Assembly (NCBI GenBank): GCA_949710005.1
Contig: OX453283.1
Span: 24,023,204 to 24,087,203, forward strand
DNA from: Ricordea florida
Lineage: Eukaryota > Cnidaria > Anthozoa > Corallimorpharia > Ricordeidae
DNA length: 64,000 nucleotides
Reading direction: 5' to 3'
The number at the start of each line of letters is the position of its first letter. Within the stretch, counting starts at the first letter, position 1. The translations under genes and the position numbers were made by a program. The notes beneath the pieces were generated by a model. It was not told the origin of the DNA and ran no database searches. It saw only the letters and a list, made by a program, of their open reading frames with translations. Of the stretch, positions 31,240-40,395 are shown piece by piece.

Positions 31240-32808
31240 ATGTCATTATTCAATGATTTCAGAAATATGTACCCAAGGGCTGATATAAGCCATTTCACAT
31301 TTGTGCCTGATTCGTATGGTGGATATATAAAATGGCAAGTTGATGGCACAACAATAATGTCAAATGATGATCCTACTGGAAAAACGTGGATTGATGATAT
31401 TTCACCTCGTTTGAAAAGAATTTTGTGGAAAGATTTAGGATTGGATGACAGACTAAAAGAGGGAACTGAGTTGAGTTCATTTCCTGAAAGTTTAACATTA
31501 ACCAATAGATCTTATCCTATACCAGCTGTTAATTTTGATGACTTTTCAACTGATATAACAAAAATGCTAACCTATCTGGATATATACGTTTCAAATACTA
31601 AGAAATTCACAGCAAAAATGCGTAATGTTTTTACCAATCAAGTTGTTACTTTCAAATTTGGAAAACAGAGTAGAAACTGGTTGAACTCTCCTGATATGAA
31701 TTATTGGCCTCAACAACTTAACTTTGCAGTATGGTGTGCAACATCTGGTTGTGGGATAAGTCCTTTTGAAAGTTTAAATTATCCTAAAGTAGTGAACAGC
31801 TTCATAAAGTTTCATATATATTTCACAATAAGGCGGATATTATATGAATTAAACCTCCCCCCACCTAATGAGCAACCTTTTGTGATAAATAATAATCCAT
31901 ATAGTAAAGTTGCATATCAACGATAGTGTGCTGAATTTGGAGTTGCTAATAATTCCGATTTTAGATGGAAAGGGGGTAGAAACGGCGGATTGGGAGATAT
32001 ATTCCTTGATTATGGTGCAGGATATCATGGAAAAGGTAGCGGATACCAAAATGTTCATATTATAAGGAATTATGATCATGAAGCAGATCGATGGCCTGGT
32101 GAAGGTGGAAAATTCGCTGATGAAGGTGGAAAGAAGGAAAAGGGTAATCTAATCTCATTTATACGTAATGATGACTTTGCCGATTTCAAATATGCTTGGT
32201 TTATCCCAACAAGTGGACATGGGCTCACTAAAGCAGGGCTTGGTAGATTAAATCGATCTGCTGAAGCTTTTGTTTACTGTATATTGGGTGCACAAGTTAA
32301 CACTAGAAACTCGATTTATGGTAATGGTGGTGGGGCGATAGAGACACAACAAGAATTCTTGGCTTTATTTGAAAGTAGTGTGATCGAGAATGACATTTCT
32401 AGTTCTATCCAAAGGTATCAATTAGCTGTACAAGAAGCGAAATTACGGCTTGATTTAGCTATTGCTCCTGGTGTATGGTTGATGCCGAGTAATATGATAA
32501 TCAATACTGAAAGCGTGACTGGTTTTAACAACAAACTTATGAAAGCGAGTAATGATATGAATTTTGGTGTGAATAATTCCCTAAACACTGAAGCAAAACA
32601 GGTTGGAATAAGTCATAACATGGGATCTTCAAAGTTAAAGTTACCTCATATTCGCCTGGAAGGTAAAACTGAAACGAATAAAAACCTGAAGGAACCAAAA
32701 ACCTCAACGAAAACAGACTCAACTCAAACATACTCAACGCAACATGAAAAGAATATATTAGCATTTATAATTTTCGCTGGTGGATTAGCGTGGTATCTAT
32801 TTCGGTAG
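31240..32808 (+). pseudogene. Large conserved Polinton protein split by an in-frame TAG
   Basis: One reading frame runs from 31240 (or 31153) to 32808 but is interrupted by a TAG at 31924-31926. The first part (228 aa from 31240) has GGYIKWQVDGTTIMSN and a Trp/Asn-rich region; the second (293 codons) has PTSGHGLTKAGLGRLN, APGVWLMPSNMII and a C-terminal membrane helix with FIIFAGGLAWYLF. Both parts resemble segments of a single large Polinton protein of unknown, probably structural, function. The frame is open across the junction with no other damage, so this is a recent nonsense change, stop-codon readthrough, or a sequencing error. The upstream 29 codons from 31153 lie before the promoter box and are probably not translated. 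Confidence 0.75.
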
Positions 32809-32822
32809 ATGACTGTATTTTT

Positions 32823-32964
32823 CAGCTTACGCGTAAGTCGTTTTTTATCACAAGTTAATTAACATAACAATTTTTTTTCAGCTTACGCGTAAGTCGTTTT
32901 TTATCACAAGTTAATTAACATAACAATTTTTTTTTCAGCTTACGCGTAAGTCGTTTTTTATCGC
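32823..32964. repeat. Three tandem 56-57-bp repeats with palindromes
   Basis: Copies start at 32823, 32879 and 32936. Each contains the perfect palindrome CTTACGCGTAAG followed by TCGTTTTTTATC; the first two also contain GTTAATTAAC. They fill most of the gap between two rightward genes. They could act in transcript ending or as a protein-binding iteron, but this is not established. Confidence 0.9.
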
Positions 32965-32984
32965 AGGCGGTTATTATAGAAAAT

Positions 32985-33016
32985 TTCGGCGTAGCCGGTC
33001 CCGAGCAAAGCTCGAT
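32985..33016. repeat. GC-rich double hairpin
   Basis: CGGC-GTA-GCCG (32987-32997) and CGAGC-AAA-GCTCG (33002-33014), both with 3-nt loops, lie directly before the promoter box of the 211-aa gene. Confidence 0.82.
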
Positions 33017-33024
33017 TTAAAGAT
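33015..33024 (+). promoter_or_regulatory. Promoter-like box ATTTAAAGAT
   Basis: It begins 34 nt before the ATG at 33049. Confidence 0.65.
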
Positions 33025-33048
33025 GAATATGGTGTAATCAAAATAAAA

Positions 33049-33684
33049 ATGTTGAGCATTACCATGTATGAGTCTGAAACAAGGATTTATTTAGATCCTC
33101 CTCTGAAAAATATTCGTGAGATGCAGCTACTAGATTGTAATATACAAACCAAAAGATTGATTAATTTTAAATATCAAGAGATATTATACAATGAAAAGAA
33201 TCAAGCCGTCATAATAATACAACCTGGTACATATTCGTTGCGTGATATTCAATCGATCTTTCTAAAAGATACTGATAGGGAAAAGATAACAATCATTGAG
33301 ACTGATACTGTTGATTATCTATATTCAAATAAGAACTTCAACATTAAACTTACTAGAGGGTTGTCGATTGGTTTAGGGTTGTCTGAAGTCATAAATCCAG
33401 GTAAATTATACCCCATAAATATTCAGATTAGGGAGCCGCTGAGACTTATGTGTAGTATAGTGGATAATAAGTCTTCATATATGAATAAAACTAAATATGG
33501 TGAACTTGTGAAACTCTCACCATCAACCCTACTTGCAAACATACCCTCAAAGGATTATCCAACAATTCCAGTTCGAAAATATGATAGTGTTATAAACCAC
33601 TTTGATTTAACCATTTTAGATAATGAATGGAAAAAACTTGATCTGAAGGGTTCTCCAATAACTTTTAGTTTAAGATTTAGATAA
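33049..33684 (+). CDS. Probable minor capsid (penton-type) protein
   Basis: A 211-aa protein rich in predicted beta strands. The N-terminus MLSITMYESETRIYLDPPL and the C-terminal pattern FDLTILDNEWKKLDLKG followed by an ITFSLRF ending resemble the strand-turn-strand end I associate with single jelly-roll vertex proteins of Polinton-like elements. This would be the penton partner of the capsid protein at 25241. It is the last rightward gene and has its own promoter box. The match is by pattern only; structure prediction would decide. Alternative: another virion protein of unknown fold. Confidence 0.55.
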   Translation: MLSITMYESETRIYLDPPLKNIREMQLLDCNIQTKRLINFKYQEILYNEKNQAVIIIQPGTYSLRDIQSIFLKDTDREKITIIETDTVDYLYSNKNFNIKLTRGLSIGLGLSEVINPGKLYPINIQIREPLRLMCSIVDNKSSYMNKTKYGELVKLSPSTLLANIPSKDYPTIPVRKYDSVINHFDLTILDNEWKKLDLKGSPITFSLRFR

Positions 33685-33737
33685 TTTTTTTTTTGTTATA
33701 TAACTTTTTTAATTAAAGTATTACAAGTTATATAACA

Positions 33738-34235
33738 TTATTCTTTAGAAACTATTATTTCCATCCCTTCAAGCATATCTTTAACTGGTTGAGAGATTGA
33801 AAAGTATGAAGATATTCCATCATTTACATGTTTTTTTATTTTTTTATAAAACTTATTTTTATCTATAATTACTATATGTAAATTAATCTCAAATGAAATA
33901 ATAAATATTTCTAAAGTACTTTTAATTTCTATTTCATTACTAAGCTTAATTGCTTTTTCAAAATAATCTTTATCTAATTTAATATCTTCTTCAATTTTAT
34001 GCGGTTTTACTCCTTTTGTAATAAATTCTCTAGCATAGAGCAGCCCTTCCCTAATATCTCCCAATCGGTAACAAATTTCAAAACCAAAAAATGTTAAATT
34101 ATCTGTTGCAGCAATATTTAAATTATCATTCTCCGAAACACAAATTGAAAAATCTTTATTTACTTCATTAAAGAAATCTTTTGAACATTTTTTTTCTTTA
34201 TTATCATATTTAATAGTTAATAATTTTATATTCAT
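33738..34235 (-). CDS. Hypothetical protein, Polinton right end (165 aa)
   Basis: A leftward 165-aa ORF, acidic and Ile/Asn/Lys-rich, with a hydrophobic stretch LEIFIISFEINLHIVIID near residues 108-125. I do not recognise the family. An ATTTAAATAT box lies ~30 nt upstream of its ATG (34256-34265), similar to the other Polinton genes, which supports it being real. It converges with the 211-aa gene and follows the zinc-repeat gene. It may be accessory cargo. Confidence 0.6.
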   Translation of the reverse strand: MNIKLLTIKYDNKEKKCSKDFFNEVNKDFSICVSENDNLNIAATDNLTFFGFEICYRLGDIREGLLYAREFITKGVKPHKIEEDIKLDKDYFEKAIKLSNEIEIKSTLEIFIISFEINLHIVIIDKNKFYKKIKKHVNDGISSYFSISQPVKDMLEGMEIIVSKE

Positions 34236-34279
34236 TTATTTTATTTTATATTTATATATTTAAATCATAATTCATTTTT

Positions 34280-34717
34280 TTAAATTTTACATTCCTTACA
34301 AGAAGCTTTTTGTTTACCATGTTCACATATTTGTGATCCTCCACATTCTTTACATTGTTGTTTTTGTTTATTATGTTCACATATTTGTGACCCTCCGCAT
34401 TCTTTACAGCGATACTTACTTTTATTATGTTTACAAATATAAGGATTTTCACACTCTTTACACTTATACTTATTTTTATTATGTTCACATATTTGAGATC
34501 CTCCACATTCTTTACAAAAATATTTACTCTTTCTATGAATACAATAATATTTATTATTAATAGTATCTTTTGGGGTTAATTTATTAATATCCTCATCTGT
34601 ATATTTTTCCAGCTCTTTAATTAAATCTGCTTTATTCATTCTAGATCGTCTTTTAATTTTCAACTCTTTAGCAATATGTTTAAGTTGCCAAATATATAAT
34701 CCATTTAGTCTATCCAT
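34280..34717 (-). CDS. SAP-like plus five-fold C-x-H-x6-C-x2-C zinc-repeat protein
   Basis: A 145-aa protein. Residues 1-40 (MDRLNGLYIWQLKHIAKELK) form a SAP/Rho-N-like helical module paralogous to the N-terminus of the polymerase at the other end. The rest is five ~18-residue repeats of C-x-H-x6-C-x2-C with GGSQICEH linkers, which should bind zinc. I recall CKECGGSQICEH-type repeats mainly from giant viruses and some protists. A DNA- or RNA-binding role is inferred. Its promoter box and start codon lie inside the right terminal repeat. Confidence 0.8.
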   Translation of the reverse strand: MDRLNGLYIWQLKHIAKELKIKRRSRMNKADLIKELEKYTDEDINKLTPKDTINNKYYCIHRKSKYFCKECGGSQICEHNKNKYKCKECENPYICKHNKSKYRCKECGGSQICEHNKQKQQCKECGGSQICEHGKQKASCKECKI

Positions 34718-35042
34718 TTGTAATTTCTTACTTTAATTCTTCTTTTTAAATCATTTTTTTTATTTGCAATATCTGATTAACACTCTGATAAAATGTGTCT
34801 GAACTTACCTTGATCTTGACGCATCTTGACAGAACTTTACGGCTCTTTTGGTAATCTTCATCTTTACCTAATCTTATAGGAATCTTGAGTAAACCTTAAC
34901 ACCAGGGTGTGTTTATTTTGGGGTGAATCTTTACCGGATCTTGTAGGAATCTTGAGTGAACCTTAACAGAAGGGTGTGATAACAAAAACAAAAACAACAA
35001 CAACAACAACATGTGTGTGTGAAATTACTCTTATCTACTACT
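34707..35042 (-). repeat. Polinton right terminal inverted repeat
   Basis: This is the reverse complement of 19150-19485. It ends with CTCTTATCTACTACT and is followed by the ACAGT duplication. The inner boundary lies at the first codons of the zinc-repeat gene. Confidence 0.95.
34742..34751 (-). promoter_or_regulatory. Promoter-like box ATTTAAAAAG for the zinc-repeat gene
   Basis: Read on the minus strand, it begins 34 nt before the ATG at 34717. It is the mirror copy of the polymerase box at 19440. Confidence 0.6.
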
Positions 35043-36521
35043 ACAGTCCTTCTTTATTCATTGACAATTGTGCGATGTTTTGCAGGTGACTACCTTAAAA
35101 GAAATAACTAAATAATATGAGTTGTATTTCATTTTCACTAACCGTGTACAGCAAAACACGTGACTTGAAAAATGTGACAGGTAACACAACACCAAAAAAC
35201 GAGATGAATTGGTTTCTTCGTTTTCTGTATTTATGGGAGGATTATTAACTCCCTATCTATAGTTCTAGTAAACAAATAAGTTAGTCTTTTTTTATGAAAT
35301 GTATAAACAAGACGGAGGGTTTTACTCTTCTCCTGTGGAACTTGGAGCATGTAACACGACATAAGATCAGTAAGTAAACATTCCTGATATTTACATAACG
35401 TTAAACTTTGCGATGCGGGAAATCTACTTCTCAAGTTAGCATTATACTTTTTAAAGATTATTGTAATATATGTTTAATTTCGTTGAATCTTGTTTCGGTT
35501 TTTTGGACTTAACATTGAGTACGATAGCCAAGGGACGGACCATTTAAAATCGAACTGTCGATGGCCGGCGCTCCTCTGTCATTTTATTTAATTGTAAAAA
35601 TAAACTTACAATGGTTCATTTCTATCATACCTCAAAATATCAATCTATTTTTACTGACATTGTTTGCTTGCTCCATGGTGAATTTTGAAAGCTTCTTTAG
35701 AAGCTTTTTTACCTCTGGAACCATACACACGAGTTCCGATGCATCCGAGGCGACTTCATGACCCTGGTCCTCCAGCCCTTTTTATAGCTTTCTTATTATT
35801 ATTGGACGGATAATTTCGTTTTATTAGTCTCTCAGATAGAAATACCTGTTAAGGTAACAGAATTCCACCAATTTTTTGCGCTTTGAGGGGTAAGTCATAA
35901 CTTCCGTATGATTTTCTCCTCGATTTGCATATGTTTTCCTTTGTTTACATTCCCGTTCTTGTCGCGGACAGGCGACTTGGGGGGCACAAGTTGAAATTTT
36001 ATTTCTCGCACGTGTTTAAATTCGCAGAGCTAAAACTTCAGGTGTAATTAAAAAAATAACAGTTCATTCGTTTGGTATAGTATTTTTTTCAATTTGTGAC
36101 ATACCAGGATCGACTTTTGACGGTTGAAGTTGGGCGTTATTTTGACTACCAAAACAACACACAATCAGAGCGCACACAATAAAAGCCAGAAACTATATTA
36201 AAATAAAACCTTTTTACGGGGTCTTGAAGCTGTGGATGTGTGCTAAATACATGAGTAATATCAAGTCAATAGGAGCTTTTGCGCGCTTGTACTGTTTCGT
36301 TGAAATATGTTGAAATTTGCACCCGTTTCCCGAATGAAAAAATGTATTTTTTGCGAATTTTGGAACTTTTCTAAAATTCTCAAAATGTAAAGCGCTTGGG
36401 GATTTCTTAATATCGTTTCTTGAAATAGTTCCCCCAAAGGGATGTTTTGGGTGGTATCAGCCAAAATTCGAATTTTTGGAACTGATTTGAGATTCTCGAT
36501 ATTTTCCGACATTGGCTCTTA
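35043..36521 (-). repeat. Right arm of the inverted-repeat element, outer part
   Basis: This is the reverse complement of ~16711-18200. It begins with the second ACAGT copy (35043-35047). It mirrors the same short ORFs seen in the left arm, which are not genes. The outer limit is at TTGGCTCTTA near 36521. Confidence 0.9.
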
Positions 36522-36816
36522 AACAGGATAAGCATATATTTCAATTTCTACGAACTTAGCCACAGAGCCGAATTTTGGCAAGTTCTTGGCCATTAATTTT
36601 GATATAGTAAACGCTACGCTATGCTACCTCAAATGTCTTAGACAGGGTATCAAAATAGGCATTCTGCCTTAAGCAGGGCAGGAGAACCAGAGATTCGTGT
36701 CAGGGATCAGGGTCTGGGCGACCAGGCCGCAGCTCCCTACCCGCGACTCTGTAAAGTCTCTCCCCCCCCCACCCACATACGGAGGGTGGGGGGGGGGGGG
36801 GGAGAGTGTTCCCCTA
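36522..36816. other. Spacer with C/G homopolymer runs
   Basis: It contains poly-C and poly-G runs (36764-36803) that can pair with one another, and CTTAAACAGG / CTTAGACAGGG / CTTAAGCAGGG motifs. No gene is seen. Confidence 0.5.
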
Positions 36817-37790
36817 TAAGTGGCTATTCCGGTTTCACGTTATAGCCGTTAAGTCATCGCGTTAGTGGCTACCTCCTGGTTCATAGCACATATTCCAGTT
36901 TGAAGGTAGCCGTTAAGTCACCTCTTTAGTTGCTGCATCCAGGTCTAACGCGTTAGTTGCTATCTTCAGGTCCATACCATATATTGTGATCCCAAGGTAG
37001 CCGTTAAGTAGACCCGTTAGTGGCTACCTTCAGCTCCATACTATATATTCCGATCGCAAGGTAGCCGTTAAGTAAACACGTTAGTGGCTACCTTCAGCTC
37101 CATACAATATATTCCGATCGCAAGGTAGCCGTTAAGTAAACCCGTTAGTGGCTACCTTCAGGTCCATACAATATATTCCGATCGCAAGGTAGCCGTTAAG
37201 TAAACGCGTTAGTGGCTACCTTCAGGTCTATACAATATATTCCGATCGCAAGGTAGCCGTTAAGTAAACCCGTTAGTGGCTACCTTCAGGTCCATACAAT
37301 ATATTCCGATCGCAAGGTAGCCGTTAAGTAAACCCGTAAGTGGCTACCTTCAGGTCTATACAATATATTCCGATCGCAAGGTAAACCCGTTAGTGGCTAT
37401 CTTCAGGTCCATACAATATATTCCGATCCCAAGGTAGCCGTTAAGTAAACGTGTTAGTGGCTATCTTCAGGTCCATACAATATTTTCTGATCCCAAGGTA
37501 GCCGTTAAGTAAACGCGTTAGTGGCTATCTTCAGGTCCATACAATATATACCGATCGCAAGGTAGCCGTTAAGTAAACGCGTTAGTGGCTACCTTCAGCT
37601 CCATACAATATATTTCGATCCCAAGGTAGCCGTTAAGTAAACGCGTTAGTGGCTACCTCCAGGTCGGTAGATTATTTTAATACAGATCCAAAGGTAGTAG
37701 TTAAGTAAATCAATTAGTGGCTACCTAGGGGTCGGTATATAAATAAATATTTAAATTTCCAGAACAGGTTAGTGGCTAATAAAAGTCTTC
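36817..37790. repeat. 64-bp tandem array (about 14 units) with self-complementary core
   Basis: GTTAGTGGCTACC recurs at steady 64-bp spacing (for example TGGCTACC at 37021, 37085, 37149 and 37213). Each unit carries AAGGTAGCCGTTAAGTAAAC and GTTAGTGGCTACCTT, which pair as GGTAGCC/GGCTACC, so every unit can form a hairpin. Outer copies are more diverged than inner ones, and one unit (near 37380) lacks its GTAGCCGTTA stretch. Confidence 0.92.
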
Positions 37791-39062
37791 ATATATAGAC
37801 AAATTAAATAACGAATTTTGTTACTACAACTATTCCCATCTCCATGGCAGCACTGAACTAGCTACATAATAGGTAGACTAATTGTAAGAGATGATGCGGA
37901 GGCGGGTAATTCAGCTGATTCAGCAAAATGAACATCGCGCGCGCCAACCGAAGTTATAAATTTTTTGGGCTCCACATTTCATAACATTTCCATAGATATA
38001 TAGTTAGCTATGGTTTCACCGAGAATGACACGCGTACGAAACATTATCCGAGAGGCACCCAGAAAGGTTATCGGTATTAACCTTAAGCTACCTATTGTTT
38101 GGTGCTGTCCTTGTGGACATCGTCTTCCTGTTTTGCTGAAGCTCCCTATTGTTTGGTCCCTTCCTTGTGGACTTCGTCGTCCTGCTTTGCTGAAGCGCTC
38201 TATTTTTATGCAAAGTTAACGCTGGCATCAATTTAACCATTTACGCACTTTGGGCGGAGGGGGGATAACAACGTGTTTGAATTTTCAACATATCCAAACA
38301 ATGTAACAACCAAGCTTAATCTTGCTGTCTGGTGTTTGGAAAGTGATACTGAAAAGCCATATCTTTCTTCGTTGCACAGAGAACTGAAGTGATTCGATGA
38401 AATTTCTACTAAATGAAGTGTAATAAAGGCAACATTATATTCGTCAGGAATAAAAATGTCATTATCTCTACAGGTTACAGGTTAAGTACGGTACGTAAGG
38501 GTAGACCATTTTATTTTTGACGGGGTATTGGGCAATTTTGCCTTCTTAATTTTTTATTTATTTTTTTTTTTTACCCGTTTGGGCTGTGCAAGAATTTTTT
38601 TAGCAACTTAACAAACAAATGTTCATCTTTTTTCCCTTTTCCCACTAAATATGATTTTTTTTATACTTTTGCTCTACGGGAATTTGTTTTTGCTTATTAC
38701 TTAAGTACCCCCTCCCCACCCTCAAAAATAAAATTGTCCGTCCCGAAGTGAGACGTAAAATGGATTTATTCATGCATGAAATTTTTGGCAGCGTATTTAA
38801 GAGCCAGTCACTTAGCAAAGAGAAGTCAGTGTAGGGAGGTGTTCCCGCGACTAGAACGAAGCTCCACTGCAAAGTCCAGTTGCAAGCAGATTCTTACAGT
38901 TGTTGCAATCATTGTGAGCCAGACTTGCATTAGGTCAGTTTAACACACTGTTCTACTTTTCACTCTTAGTAGATCATTCCATAGTCATTTTTCTCTCGCA
39001 GTCTTGCACCCCGTTCACACCAAAGCTTAAACATGTTTAATTAAGAAATAGACAACATGTAC
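37791..39062. other. Intergenic DNA with one MITE
   Basis: Apart from the MITE at ~38494-38744, I see no gene. A 69-codon ORF at 38010 contains a short tandem duplication (CTCCCTATTGTTTGG-like) and looks random. Confidence 0.45.
38494..38744. mobile_element. MITE with TAGACCATTTTATTTTTGA-type ends
   Basis: The left end GTAGACCATTTTATTTTTGA pairs imperfectly with the right end, where AAAAATAAAATTGTCC precedes GTCCC. Inside are T-rich tracts. A related copy lies at 58321-58562, indicating a dispersed family. Confidence 0.6.
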
Positions 39063-39210
39063 CGTGTTTCTATCGAGTTATAGAAACACGAGTGGAAGTT
39101 TGGGAGAAAGAGAAATGCTGTGGGAACACGAGCCGCAGGCTCGTGTTCCCACAGCTTTTTCGAGTTTTCCCAAACTTCCACTCGTGTTTCTATAACTCAA
39201 TAGAAACACG
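39063..39210. mobile_element. Palindromic foldback MITE
   Basis: Long arms pair: CGTGTTTCTATCGAGTTATA... at the left with ...TATAACTCAATAGAAACACG at the right, and AACACGAGCC-GCA-GGCTCGTGTT at the centre. A related half-copy (GTGTTTCTATCGAGTTATAG) lies at 39341-39368. Confidence 0.75.
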
Positions 39211-40395
39211 AAGAACATGTTTTCTATTTCTTTTAGAAAACACCGCGACGAAAAAAAGAAAAACAACTTGTTAACTTTGATTATCAAAATGTAAATTCTC
39301 TTTGCTTGCGTCATCATTACGTCAACAGCTCGTGCTAGTTCTGTGTTTCTATCGAGTTATAGAAACACGAATTCTAACCAATCAGCGCGCGTATTTTCTT
39401 AGGACTGTTTTCTAAATGCTGTTATTTTGAACACGATTTAAAATTGTTTGCTTTTTAAAAACCTCTTACTGACGTTGTCGGCTACAAATTTAGCACAAAG
39501 AGAACATGTTAAAGTTTATTTGAATCCTGTGTTCCAGTGCTCGGTTACCAATTTTGACATTTTTAAATCTAGTTTAACAAAGGGACGGACCATTAGAAAA
39601 GTGATGGGGGGGGGGGGTGGGGACTTTTCAGCTTGCACGAATTCTTTTTTTCGCTCACTGCTTGTGCACCCCTCTGCACTAATTTTTTTTACTCGTGTGA
39701 AAAAGTCACAATTGGACCTTCCTTCTGCATGAAGTTTTTTTTTACCTTCTTCTTTGCATGAATTTTTTTTCTTGGCATTTTCCCTTGAATGAATTTTTTT
39801 TGTTTTTTTTTTTCAAAATCCCATGACCATCCCTGGTGTCAGGGATGGTCATGGGATATAGCTGCCACTTAATAGAGCACTTAAAGATCGAGGAGTATAT
39901 TCTCTGTATCATACATTTTTGGCGCAGTTTTGATAAATATAGCTTACATCATAGAAAGTGCGACGTGCGGGATTGTCTTCACGAGTTGTTTTTGTCAAAA
40001 ACCCGAACCGACCCGTTCCGAAAATACTTGATATTATTTAAGGTGGGTCCACCGCGAACGGCGTGTGCGTTTGTAAGTCGTTTGAGCTTCTCCTAAATAT
40101 ATCAATCGAAGTATATATTCATGGAGGCGCTTCAGAAGCTCTTACGCGTGAGCATAATGAGCACACATGCACTGTAAACACTAGGGCGATTTGTGACTGC
40201 CAGTGAACGCGAAAAGAAAAAATGAAGCCGAATTTATGCCTCGGGCATTCCTTCGGAAGAACCCCCAGTATAAGAAACCAAATGGAAACAAAGCGCCTAT
40301 TTCAATCATTAGATATTCACGATAATCCCTAAACTATTTTGTATAAACTAGATGTACCTCTCGGCAAGTGCCAACGAGGTGAAATAATTTCCTTT
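39211..40395. other. Intergenic DNA with G/T homopolymer-rich repeat
   Basis: A stretch starting AGGGACGGACCATTAG (39582) and rich in G and T runs extends to ~39835, where CCATGACCATCCCTGG and CAGGGATGGTCATGG form a small palindrome. It looks like a degenerate MITE. No gene is seen elsewhere here. Confidence 0.45.

Larger units (their letters stand above)
19150..35042 (+). mobile_element. Polinton/Maverick element, 15.9 kb, nearly intact
   Basis: The element is bounded by 336-bp terminal inverted repeats starting AGTAGTAGATAAGAG and flanked by ACAGT duplications. It encodes protein-primed DNA polymerase B, an RVE-type integrase, a capsid protein, an A32-like packaging ATPase and the small proteins typical of Polintons. 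Size, termini and gene set match the Polinton family. Coding regions are intact except for one in-frame TAG at 31924, and the termini are nearly identical, so insertion is recent. Base composition is AT-rich apart from a family of GC-rich hairpins. Gene order: polymerase and integrase converge at the left; structural genes run rightward; two leftward ORFs end the right side. Confidence 0.97.

Noticed and set aside
31990-32808. Separate gene starting at 31990
   Set aside because: Its first codon is TTG and it is the in-frame continuation of the preceding ORF after one TAG, so it is part of the split gene.
33738-34235. Adenovirus-type protease at the right end of the Polinton
   Set aside because: The ORF lacks a visible His/Asp-or-Glu/Cys protease pattern, so no protease call is made.
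36817-37790. CRISPR-like regular array (64-bp units), and likewise the 22-bp array at 50400
   Set aside because: The whole unit is repeated without unique spacers, and the DNA is from an animal genome.
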